Notes under the pieces: model-generated
Told to the model about the DNA's origin: nothing
Databases searched by the model: none
What the model saw: only the letters and a program-made list of their open reading frames with translations
From: an uncultured Alphaproteobacteria bacterium
Lineage (GTDB): Bacteria; Pseudomonadota; Alphaproteobacteria; RF32; CAG-239
Direction of reading: 5' to 3'
Assembly: GCA_902464275.1 (NCBI GenBank)
Contig: CABQIK010000001.1
Span: 1 to 64,000 of the forward strand
DNA: 64,000 nucleotides
Translations under genes and position numbers: made by a program
Shown here: in pieces, positions 43,759 through 51,922 of the stretch
How the letters are laid out: every line of letters begins with the position of its first letter
Numbering within the stretch: the stretch's first letter is position 1

Positions 43759-44664
43759 TTAACTGTTAAAATTAAGTCCCCAATCAGAATAGCGCGCCGG
43801 ATCTTCGCCCCAATTTTCACGCACTTTAACAAACAAAAACAAATGAATACGGTCTTCAAGCATTTCTTCAAGCTCACGTCTTGCCGCCTGCCCGATTTTT
43901 TTAATCATGCTGCCGCCTTTGCCCAAAACAATAATTTTTTGACTGTCGCGTTCAACATAAATAGTCATTTCAGCTCGTACGGAATTATCCTCACGACGCT
44001 CCCATAATTCAGGCTCAACGGTTAAAGCGTACGGAACTTCTTGCCGCAAATATAAAAACAGCTTTTCGCGCACAACTTCAGCCGCCAAAAGTTTAAGCGG
44101 CATATCCGACATTTGTTCTTCAGGATAATACCACGGGCTTTCCGGCAAATGAGAGGCTAAATAGCGGTAAAAATCATCAGTTCCCTGTCCGGTTAAAGCC
44201 GAAATCATAAAAGTTTCAGAAAAATGTCCGGCCTGATTAAGCTCAGCGCTTAAAGCGAGCAATTTTTCTTTTTGGATTAAATCGGTTTTGTTTAATACCA
44301 ACACTGCCTCAATGTTATTTTGATTAAGTTTTTCCACAATCGCTTTGGTTTCATCATCAAAGCCGCGCTTTGCGTCAACCACCAAGGCCACCATATCCGA
44401 ATCTGCCGTTCCGTTCCAGGCTGAAGCAACCATGGCGCGGTCAAGCCGGCGCTTGGGCTTAAAAATTCCGGGAGTATCCAAAAAAATGATTTGGGTATTT
44501 TCATAAATACCGATACCTTTAATAACACTGCGGGTGGTTTGCGCCTTAGGCGACACAATAGAAACTTTAGAACCTGCAAAATTGTTGGTTATGGTAGATT
44601 TTCCGGCATTGGGAGCTCCGATTAAGCTGACAAATCCGGCGCGGGTGATATTATTTTCAGCCAT
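43759..44664 (-). CDS. era: GTPase Era
   Basis: Ribosome-assembly GTPase that binds the 3' end of 16S rRNA. I take the ATG at 44664 (MAENNIT, 301 residues); the longer frame to 44790 runs into rnc. G1 GAPNAGKST is at 17-24, G3 DTPG and G4 NKTD follow. The C-terminal KH domain has IYVERDSQKIIVLGKGGSMIKKIG, with the GxGG loop. It overlaps the end of rnc by 8 bp, the classic rnc-era arrangement. Confidence 0.97.
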   Translation of the reverse strand: MAENNITRAGFVSLIGAPNAGKSTITNNFAGSKVSIVSPKAQTTRSVIKGIGIYENTQIIFLDTPGIFKPKRRLDRAMVASAWNGTADSDMVALVVDAKRGFDDETKAIVEKLNQNNIEAVLVLNKTDLIQKEKLLALSAELNQAGHFSETFMISALTGQGTDDFYRYLASHLPESPWYYPEEQMSDMPLKLLAAEVVREKLFLYLRQEVPYALTVEPELWERREDNSVRAEMTIYVERDSQKIIVLGKGGSMIKKIGQAARRELEEMLEDRIHLFLFVKVRENWGEDPARYSDWGLNFNS

Positions 44665-45316
44665 GATTTTGTTCCAACATTGCAATAAGTTTAGCCGCCG
44701 CGTCCTGTTCGGCCAGTTTTTTATTTTTACCGCCGCCGACTGTGCTGCCGCCCCCTTCAACCGAAACCTCAATATAAAAATAAGGTTCATGCTCCGAGCC
44801 TTCTTTGCGCAGCAATTTATATACCGGAGCGCCTACCTGAACTTGATGAGCAAGCTCTTGCAAAGCTGTTTTGTTATCTTTTTGCGGCGCGGAGCTTTGG
44901 TTAATCAAATGGCGCCAGTGGCGGTCAACAAATTCAATCGCGGTAGTAAAGCCGGCTTCAATGCAAATAGCGCCGGTTACGGCCTCGCCCACGTCGCACA
45001 GCACATTTTCATTGACGCACAAGCTTTTCGGTTCGGCTTTAATGTATTTATCAAGCCCCAACTCTAAAGCAATTTGCGCCACCGCTTCTTTACGCACCAA
45101 CTTGGTAAAGCGAGCCGAAAGCGCCCCTTCAGGCTCAGTCGGAAACAGATTATAAAGCAAGTGCGCCATAGCCACGCCCAAAACCCTGTCGCCTAAAAAT
45201 TCAAGCCGCTCATAATTTTTGCTGACGCTGCCGGTGCAGCTGCAATGAGTTAAGGCTTGTTGCAACAGCTTTTTATTTTTAAATGTATAGCCTAATTTTG
45301 CTTCTAAATTTTCCAT
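44657..45316 (-). CDS. rnc: Ribonuclease III
   Basis: Double-strand RNA endonuclease for rRNA and mRNA processing. The 219-residue product has the signature ERLEFLGDRVLG (about 36-47), the second catalytic acid in DVGEAVTGAI and a C-terminal dsRBD with GGGSTVGGGKNKKLAEQDAA. The signature has Arg where Ala is usual (GDRVLG versus GDAVLG), but the acidic residues are kept. It starts 12 bp after lepB. Confidence 0.96.
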   Translation of the reverse strand: MENLEAKLGYTFKNKKLLQQALTHCSCTGSVSKNYERLEFLGDRVLGVAMAHLLYNLFPTEPEGALSARFTKLVRKEAVAQIALELGLDKYIKAEPKSLCVNENVLCDVGEAVTGAICIEAGFTTAIEFVDRHWRHLINQSSAPQKDNKTALQELAHQVQVGAPVYKLLRKEGSEHEPYFYIEVSVEGGGSTVGGGKNKKLAEQDAAAKLIAMLEQNHG

Positions 45317-45328
45317 AGACTCACCAAC

Positions 45329-46069
45329 TTAATGCAAACGATTAAAAAGCCTTGACCAACGAATAATCTTGGGCCATGTCCACGGTTTGTACCATGCGCC
45401 TTTATCATTGTGTGAAAAGAATAAAATTCGGGCTTTGCCGACCAAATTTTCAACCGGAACAAAACCGACGCTGACGCGGCTGTCATCAGAACGGTCGCGG
45501 TTATCGCCCATCACAAAAACGTGTCCTTCGGGAACCGTTACTTTGGTGGTGTTATCAACCTGCGGCTCATAATCGGAAACTTCTAAAATGTTATGCTTAA
45601 AATTACCGGGCAATGTTTCAGTATATTCGGTATAGGTTTCGGGGCGAACCACAAATTCTTTGAGCGTATAATCGCCGACAACCTCACGCTCAACCATTTT
45701 ATCATTAATGTACAAGCGTCCTCTTCTTAAATAAAGAGTATCGCCGGGCAGCCCGATTACCCGTTTAATAAAATCAGTTTTATTATCGGCCGGAAATTTA
45801 AACACCACAATATCGCCACGCTCGGGCATACTCTGCCATATACGACCCTTAAACGGAATTAAACCGCCCGGAAATGAATAGCGCGAATAGCCGTAAGTGT
45901 ATTTTGAAACAAACAAATAATCGCCCACCTCAAGCGTCGGATACATAGACCCGGACGGAATACGGAACGGCTCAAACAAAAAACTGCGTATCAACACGGC
46001 AATAAGCACGGCATACACCACTGTTTTGATTGTGTCTCCAAAGCCGTCCTTTTTTTTATCTTCCAACAT
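45329..46069 (-). CDS. lepB: Signal peptidase I
   Basis: Inner-membrane serine protease that removes signal peptides. The 246-residue product has one N-terminal transmembrane helix (15-33), nucleophile Ser41 in PSGSMYPTL, the general base Lys102 in DFIKRVIGLPGD and the GDNRDRSDDSR box near the C-terminus. AAGGA lies before the ATG. First gene of lepB-rnc-era. Confidence 0.97.
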   Translation of the reverse strand: MLEDKKKDGFGDTIKTVVYAVLIAVLIRSFLFEPFRIPSGSMYPTLEVGDYLFVSKYTYGYSRYSFPGGLIPFKGRIWQSMPERGDIVVFKFPADNKTDFIKRVIGLPGDTLYLRRGRLYINDKMVEREVVGDYTLKEFVVRPETYTEYTETLPGNFKHNILEVSDYEPQVDNTTKVTVPEGHVFVMGDNRDRSDDSRVSVGFVPVENLVGKARILFFSHNDKGAWYKPWTWPKIIRWSRLFNRLH

Positions 46070-46141
46070 AAAACTTTCCTTATACTTTATTTTAATTTGC
46101 TTAATATTAGTCTATTATTTTTTTATATCAAGCGAATTTTA

Positions 46142-48406
46142 TCAGATTTTTCGGTTATTTATATTTCCTTTGGCAGCACCGGCAACATCGGTAAAGGTCA
46201 TAACTTTTTCCATCACCATTTTAACCTGTGCCGCATTATACGGCTTGTAGCAAAAGTCAGCCCGATAATACGAGCATTTAACATCTTTGGCTTCCGCCGC
46301 AAAGCAGAACGGATTTTTATCAAACAGCATAATTTGGCAGTCTTTGGAAAGAGCCTGATATTTTTTGCCGTCACGGCTTAAATCATACCATTTTTCTTTG
46401 CGCGAGCAGATACGGCAGTCATTTTCGCGAATACACACCGCGCTGGTAAAGAGCGGAGCGTCTTGATAAACGACAAAGGTGGTTTTAAGCGGCGCAACTA
46501 CGGTTAATTGTTTTATATTATCAAGCGTATCTTCAATGGCAAAGCTTACCTTTTGCGCGCCGATTGCTTTAGCCTCTTCCATAGCCTCTGAATTAAGCAT
46601 ATAAAGCGGAGTATCAAAGCTTAAATCAACCTCTTTCAGCGGCAACATATCAAGCGCCCAATAATTGCCAACCTCCCATTTTTTATAACCTGCCGCCAAC
46701 AATTTGTTAATAAGATTGGCAAATATATGCGGATTACGACAAACCGTTGGCAGGGCTAAGCGCAATTTTTCTTGAGGCAGAGATTCAAGTTCGCTCACTG
46801 AAGTGTCTGATTTAAGCAAATAAATTATTTCGGCAAATTTATTTATATCAAGCGCGCGCAAACACTCGGCATTGTCGGTTTTTACCACCCATGCGGCCTT
46901 CGTATTTTTAATCGGAGCCGAAACCGCGGGCAAAACCCCGTGTTTTGAGCTGATTTCAATTTGCGCATATAAATCGCGACGCAATTTGTTAATTTCCGAA
47001 ACCGGTACAAATAAGTTTTGTTTGTTTTCAAGTTGCAAAGAATTTAGGCTTAACGCCGTGCCGCCGGTTTTGTTAAACGAATCGGCAAAGGCCTCTTTTA
47101 CTTTGCCGGCATTAGCGGCCGGAACAAAATTTCCGCTTATCTCCGCTCTTTTACCGGAGCAGGAGGCAATAACTTTGCACGGAGTTACCACAATGCTGAC
47201 ATCAACTTCCGCCCTGTTGCAAAATTCGTGCGGTTTGGGTTTGGTGTACGGATAAGCGCCTTTAACCTCGCTTGATGAAGCCAAATAAATATTCTGCCCC
47301 GCCGATAAAAACGGATAATCAGGCGGAAGCTCAATCGTAACATAATCACCGGCGGCGGAGTTCAAAACTTTTTTACCGGCAACTTTTATATTTTGCACTG
47401 AAAATCCGAAAGGTTTTTCATCGCCCGCCACGTCTATTTGCAAGCCGTCAAAGCGACCGATTTTATGATTGGCGGTAAAGCTGAGCCACCCCTTTTTAAC
47501 TGCCTCAACCTGACCGATAAGCAAACCGCGATGGCCTACAAAATTTACGTCGGTAACATCTTTGTTTTTGCCGTTAAAGTGAAATTGGCACCACGGACGT
47601 GAAAAAATTTGCTTAATATGTTCTTCAGTGAGCGTATCGGCGCCCTTGCCGTCTAATATGTTGCGATAATAAGAGGTTACCGCCGCAACATACAATGCCG
47701 ACTTTTTGCGTCCTTCAATTTTAAGCGAGGTAACCGGCATTTTAAGCACATCTTGCTTCAGCGCCATATCTTTCATTGAAAAAATATGATTTTTACCTCC
47801 CTTGCCGCTAAAGCATGAACGGCACGGATACAAACATTTACCGCGGTTAGCGCTGCGTCCGGCTTCCAATGATGAAAACTGGCACAACCCGCTGTAACTG
47901 TAACAAAGCGCGCCATGAATAAACGCCTCGGTTTCAAGCCCATCGGTAGCGGCAATATCTTTAATTTCAGGCAGTGAAAGCTCACGGGCAATAACCACGC
48001 GGGTAAAGCCCAAGCTTTTTAGGAACAGCGCCCCTTCTTTATTATGCACCGCCATTTGCGTACTGGCGTGCATTTCAAGCTCGGGATAACTTTCATGTAT
48101 TACGCGGGCAACGCCTAAATCTTGCAAAATTACCGCATCAATACGGCAATTAACGCAAATATTAAGCGTTGCTAACAATTCCGGCAGTTCGTGCTCTTGC
48201 ACCACCGTGTTTACCGCCGCATACACTTTGCGCCCTAAATGGTGCGCATACGCCGTAAACTCGTTTAAGCTTTCAGCATCAAAGTTAGCGGCGGTTGCTC
48301 GCGCCGAAAAGTGTTGTAAACCCAAATAAACGGCATCAGCACCGTAATATAACGCGGCATAACCGGCTTCAATATCGCCCGCCGGAGCCAAAAGTTCCTG
48401 CTTCAT
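46142..48406 (-). CDS. U32-family protein (RlhA-like)
   Basis: A 754-residue peptidase U32 family protein. The N-terminal barrel begins LLAPAGDIEAGYAALYYGADAVYLG and carries the conserved cysteine set HGALCYSYSGLCQ and NRGKCLYPCRSCF. A long C-terminal half follows with further Cys pairs. Long U32 members include RlhA, which hydroxylates C2501 of 23S rRNA; others act on tRNA or ubiquinone. RlhA is the nearest guess by length, but the exact substrate is not proven. Cys spacing fits an iron-sulfur centre. AAGG lies before the ATG. Confidence 0.8.
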   Translation of the reverse strand: MKQELLAPAGDIEAGYAALYYGADAVYLGLQHFSARATAANFDAESLNEFTAYAHHLGRKVYAAVNTVVQEHELPELLATLNICVNCRIDAVILQDLGVARVIHESYPELEMHASTQMAVHNKEGALFLKSLGFTRVVIARELSLPEIKDIAATDGLETEAFIHGALCYSYSGLCQFSSLEAGRSANRGKCLYPCRSCFSGKGGKNHIFSMKDMALKQDVLKMPVTSLKIEGRKKSALYVAAVTSYYRNILDGKGADTLTEEHIKQIFSRPWCQFHFNGKNKDVTDVNFVGHRGLLIGQVEAVKKGWLSFTANHKIGRFDGLQIDVAGDEKPFGFSVQNIKVAGKKVLNSAAGDYVTIELPPDYPFLSAGQNIYLASSSEVKGAYPYTKPKPHEFCNRAEVDVSIVVTPCKVIASCSGKRAEISGNFVPAANAGKVKEAFADSFNKTGGTALSLNSLQLENKQNLFVPVSEINKLRRDLYAQIEISSKHGVLPAVSAPIKNTKAAWVVKTDNAECLRALDINKFAEIIYLLKSDTSVSELESLPQEKLRLALPTVCRNPHIFANLINKLLAAGYKKWEVGNYWALDMLPLKEVDLSFDTPLYMLNSEAMEEAKAIGAQKVSFAIEDTLDNIKQLTVVAPLKTTFVVYQDAPLFTSAVCIRENDCRICSRKEKWYDLSRDGKKYQALSKDCQIMLFDKNPFCFAAEAKDVKCSYYRADFCYKPYNAAQVKMVMEKVMTFTDVAGAAKGNINNRKI

Positions 48407-48472
48407 TTTTAAAACCTTAAAGTTAAAATATCGGCTTAAAATTATTGCGCAAATACCGGATTGTCAAGCATT

Positions 48473-49477
48473 TTAACGAACTATACCGTTACGGCAAAGC
48501 TCGGCAAATATCGGCGTGTTCAGCTTTAAGCTTTTTATTACCGTTGCCGGTGAAAAATCACCCGTCAATTCTGAAGTGGTGACTTTGCCGTTTTTAACCG
48601 TTTTAAGCTCAGCGCTCGGAAGTTCTGACTTTCCGATACAAGACGACAAATAAACAAACGCTTCATCATTATTTTGCAAATTATCAACCGCCAATTTGCG
48701 CGCTAAAATATTTAAGCTGACATCGGCCTTGCCGGCATCTTTGCCCCAAGGTGAGCCGCCACCGACCGGACAGTTAAGCGAATAAAAATCGCACGCCAGT
48801 TTACGCCCCGTAACCCCGCAATCGGCAATCGCGGAATGGCAGGTATAAATTCCGGTGCCGTTAACAATCAGTTTTTCAGGTTTCTGTTCCAAAACTTCAG
48901 TCGCAAAGGCGCTTAAATCTTCGGTTTTAAGCATCGGAACGGCAACAACGGCGGTTTTAATTTTACCGTTATCATCAATGGTAATCTGCGTTTTAATATC
49001 TAACCCCAAATTATCGCTTTGCAAAGCTTTGCCGTAAAGAGCGCGGTTTAGTTTTTTAGCTAAATACAATTCAGGCGGCTGTTTGCCGTTGCCTTGACAG
49101 GCAAAGCCGGCAAAAACGCCCTGATCTCCCCAACCTCCGTTGTGCACGCCCTGATAAATTTCAGCTGACTGAGCTCCGATTAAATTAACAATTTTGAGCC
49201 TGTCGGCACTGATGGCATTATCGCCCCAAATTAAAGCATAGCGCTTGTTATAGCCAATTTCGGCCACCGCCTGACGCACATAATCATCAACAAATTGCAA
49301 GCTGATATTGCCGCATACCTCACCGCCCAAAATAACGGTGTCGTCTTTGATTAATACTTCAACGGCATAGCGCACGTTTTTATCTTGCTCTATCATTCTG
49401 TCTAAGATAAAGCTTGAAATATAATCGGCGGTTTTGTCAGGGTGACCTAAAGATACAGATTCTGCTGTTTTAAACAT
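48473..49477 (-). CDS. metK: S-adenosylmethionine synthetase, short divergent form
   Basis: Makes SAM from methionine and ATP. Family motifs are recognisable but altered: ESVSLGHPDKTADYIS (usual SEGHPDK), GWGDQGVFAGFA (usual GAGDQG) and GGGSPWGKDAGKAD (usual GGGAFSGKDPTKVD). The His, Lys and Asp of the ATP site are kept. At 334 residues it is about 50 shorter than typical MetK (about 385). It is divergent from mtnN, which handles SAM by-products, across a 135-bp gap. AGGAG lies before the ATG. No SAM riboswitch was recognised. Confidence 0.85.
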   Translation of the reverse strand: MFKTAESVSLGHPDKTADYISSFILDRMIEQDKNVRYAVEVLIKDDTVILGGEVCGNISLQFVDDYVRQAVAEIGYNKRYALIWGDNAISADRLKIVNLIGAQSAEIYQGVHNGGWGDQGVFAGFACQGNGKQPPELYLAKKLNRALYGKALQSDNLGLDIKTQITIDDNGKIKTAVVAVPMLKTEDLSAFATEVLEQKPEKLIVNGTGIYTCHSAIADCGVTGRKLACDFYSLNCPVGGGSPWGKDAGKADVSLNILARKLAVDNLQNNDEAFVYLSSCIGKSELPSAELKTVKNGKVTTSELTGDFSPATVIKSLKLNTPIFAELCRNGIVR

Positions 49478-49560
49478 TTTATATTCTCCTGTTTAGTCCG
49501 TTTATGGTGCCGGACAATTCGGTTAAATCCACACATTACAGATTTGGCGTATCATTATCC

Positions 49561-49589
49561 TTGACAACTGTCAAGCAAAACTTCATAAA
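49561..49589 (+). promoter_or_regulatory. mtnN promoter with overlapping palindrome
   Basis: TTGACA (49561-49566) is followed 17 bp later by CATAAA (49584-49589). The -35 is half of a perfect palindrome CTTGACA-AC-TGTCAAG (49560-49575), which also offers TTGACA on the other strand towards metK. A regulator bound here could control both genes. Confidence 0.45.
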
Positions 49590-49612
49590 TTATAGCATTG
49601 AGGAGAAAATTA

Positions 49613-50242
49613 ATGAAAATTGCCATTATCGCCGCCATGGACAAAGAAGTTAAATTAATGCAGTCTTTGGCATCTGCCGATGTATCGGTATTTAAATCCG
49701 GCATCGGTAAAGTTGCCGCCGCCGTTAAAACCGCGCAGATTATTTCAGAATATCATCCTGACTTAATTATTAATTCAGGCGTGGCCGGCGGGCTTGACAG
49801 CTCTCTTAACATCGGCGATACGGTTTGCGCGGAAATAGTATGCTATCATGACGTTTGGTGCGGCGAGCCTAACGCGTACGGACAAGTGCAAGGTTTTCCG
49901 CTATTTTATAAATCGGACACAAATATTACCGCCTTGATTGACGCTAAAATTAAAAAAGGGCTGATTGTCAGCGGCGATAAGTTTATAACCGCGCCTGAAG
50001 AGTTAGCTATGCTAAAAAATAAATTTCCTGAAGCTTTGGCGGTTGATATGGAATCTGCCGCCATTGCGCAAACGGCCTTTATGCTCAACACTCCGTTTGT
50101 TAGTCTGCGCTTAATCAGCGACACTCCGGGAGCTCAACACCACCAAGAGCAGTATGACAATTTTTGGCGCAATGCGGCGGAAACCTCATTTGAAAATTTG
50201 CAAACTTTGTTAAATAAGATTATGCAACTGAACGCGAATTAA
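49613..50242 (+). CDS. mtnN: 5'-Methylthioadenosine/S-adenosylhomocysteine nucleosidase
   Basis: Cytosolic enzyme that splits MTA and SAH to adenine and the thioribose. I take the ATG at 49613 (209 residues, AGGAG upstream). It begins KIAIIAAMDKEVKLM and has NSGVAGGLDSSLNIGDTV, VDMESAAIAQTAF (substrate Met-Glu) and SDTPGAQ with the catalytic Asp. It lies divergent from metK, a sensible pairing. Its end overlaps the convergent PH-domain gene by 23 bp. Confidence 0.95.
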   Translation: MKIAIIAAMDKEVKLMQSLASADVSVFKSGIGKVAAAVKTAQIISEYHPDLIINSGVAGGLDSSLNIGDTVCAEIVCYHDVWCGEPNAYGQVQGFPLFYKSDTNITALIDAKIKKGLIVSGDKFITAPEELAMLKNKFPEALAVDMESAAIAQTAFMLNTPFVSLRLISDTPGAQHHQEQYDNFWRNAAETSFENLQTLLNKIMQLNAN

Positions 50243-50738
50243 CCGGACGATTAATTACGGCGTCAATAATCTGCTTCATCAATCGCGGCTGATTAATAAA
50301 GTGAAACACCACTTTTGAAGTTCCGGTACCGGAAAACAAAATATCGCCATAGTTAAAAATGCGCCCTAAAATGCTTTGCCTGATTTCAACCGATTCAATG
50401 CGTTCGCGGTGCAATTCCTCAGTGGTAACATTAATCACGCCGGTTCTTTTAACCACCCGTTTATTGGTGCAAACCATTTCAATTAAATTACGTTTAAGCC
50501 AAGAAGAAATCGTAAAAATCAGCAGAGCAACTACCGGCAACCACAGCGCCCAATAATATATAGGCTGATTATAACGAATAAGAACTTTGGTATAACCTAA
50601 AGCCCAAAACACCGCCATAAATGAAAGAGCCGTTAATGAAAAAGGAATTATTAAAGCAAAATAATGCAGTCTGCCCACCAGTTCAATTTCTTCCCCGGGG
50701 GTTAGCGTGCTGGCCGTATAGCTGTATCTTCCTAGCAT
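50220..50738 (-). CDS. PH-domain (YdbS/bPH2-like) membrane protein
   Basis: A 172-residue protein with two transmembrane helices (about 27-48, 60-85) followed by a bacterial PH-like domain: CTNKRVVKRTGVINVTTEELHRERIESVEIRQSILGRIFNYGDILFSGTG. This is the YdbS/bPH2 type; function is unknown. GGAGAG lies before the ATG. Confidence 0.83.
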   Translation of the reverse strand: MLGRYSYTASTLTPGEEIELVGRLHYFALIIPFSLTALSFMAVFWALGYTKVLIRYNQPIYYWALWLPVVALLIFTISSWLKRNLIEMVCTNKRVVKRTGVINVTTEELHRERIESVEIRQSILGRIFNYGDILFSGTGTSKVVFHFINQPRLMKQIIDAVINRPVNSRSVA

Positions 50739-50827
50739 TTAGTTCTCTCCATTATTATTTTTTTATAAATTACAACACTTTTTTTTTATTTGTCAAATAC
50801 AATTATTAACAACAAGCATTTTGTCAT

Positions 50828-51910
50828 TTACATCTGCCGAAATGCTTTGGTGATAATGCCTCCGCCGATGATTATATCGCGATAATACAAAACCACCGAT
50901 TGCCCGACAATAACCGCCTTTTGCGGCTCCCTAAAATCAACTTGCATCGTACCATCAGGCAAAGGCTTAGCAGTGGCCTTGACCGGCTCTTGCACCGAAC
51001 GAACTTTAACATAAATATCGGTTTCCTCATCTAAATTATCAATCGCCACCCAATGCAGCCTATCAGCCAAAAGTCCGGTATAAAGCGCTTCTTCTTCATA
51101 ACCGACCACCACTTCATTAGTTTGCGGTTTAATATCAAGCACATACAAATTGCGTTCGGTTTCAATGCCTAAGCCTTTTTTCTGCCCGATATTATACTTC
51201 CAGATTCCGGAATGCCTTCCGACAACGGTCCCGTTTTGCAGAACAAAATTACCAAATATATTGTTTTGTTGCAAAACATCGCTCATATCGCCGTTGTAAA
51301 AATTTTGCATTTTAGTTTTTTCATCAATTTGCAACCCGAGCTTTTCCGCCAAATACACAACTTCATCATAAGTATGAAGCCCGAGCGGCAAAACCATTTG
51401 CGAAAGCTGCTGTTGCGACAAGCGATATAAATAATATGATTCATCATGCTTTTTTTCTAAGCCGCGCATTAATAAATAACGACCGTTGTTGCCAAGCGAA
51501 ACACGAGCATAATATCCGGTGGCAAATTTATCAAACTTCAGCCCGCGCACTCTTGCAATTTGCGGCAGAACGCCAAATTTAACCACCGAATTGCAGATTA
51601 CGCACGGATTTGGCATAATTCCGTTCGGATATTCTTTTTGCAAACAATCAAGAACATAATATTTGAACTCAGAACTGCAATCAAACACATAATGCGGAAT
51701 ATCTAAAATTTTTGCGTGCTGTTTGGCTTTTTCAATATTATACTGCTGAAACTGATTAAAACAGCCCTTTTCTTTTACATACTTGCCATAATTTTTATCA
51801 TCATTCCACAGTTTCATGGTGGCGCCGATAACCTTATGCCCCACGCTTTTAAGCAAATAAGCGGTTATTGCCGAGTCAATGCTTCCGTCTAAGCCCACCA
51901 ATATTTTCAT
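50828..51910 (-). CDS. mnmA: tRNA-specific 2-thiouridylase, atypical MnmA
   Basis: MnmA adds sulfur to U34 of Lys, Glu and Gln tRNAs. The 360-residue length and layout fit: PP-loop, FATGYYARV and IGQKKGLGI segments. Key sites differ. The PP-loop SGGVDS reads LDGSIDS (7-13). The first catalytic Cys region is PNPCVICN, a CxxC (Cys103, Cys106). The second catalytic Cys, normally in a DICFI context, is replaced around residues 200-206 (KMQNFYN). It lies 12 bp after murG in an rmuC-murG-mnmA unit, with a strong GGAGGA. Confidence 0.82.
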   Translation of the reverse strand: MKILVGLDGSIDSAITAYLLKSVGHKVIGATMKLWNDDKNYGKYVKEKGCFNQFQQYNIEKAKQHAKILDIPHYVFDCSSEFKYYVLDCLQKEYPNGIMPNPCVICNSVVKFGVLPQIARVRGLKFDKFATGYYARVSLGNNGRYLLMRGLEKKHDESYYLYRLSQQQLSQMVLPLGLHTYDEVVYLAEKLGLQIDEKTKMQNFYNGDMSDVLQQNNIFGNFVLQNGTVVGRHSGIWKYNIGQKKGLGIETERNLYVLDIKPQTNEVVVGYEEEALYTGLLADRLHWVAIDNLDEETDIYVKVRSVQEPVKATAKPLPDGTMQVDFREPQKAVIVGQSVVLYYRDIIIGGGIITKAFRQM

Positions 51911-51922
51911 GTAGTCCTCCGT

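Noticed and set aside
44665..44790. N-terminal extension of era
   Set aside because: Lies inside rnc and has no family resemblance; the ATG at 44664 fits Era.
49478..49612. SAM riboswitch before metK
   Set aside because: No recognisable SAM-aptamer core or attenuator stem; only the short palindrome is visible.
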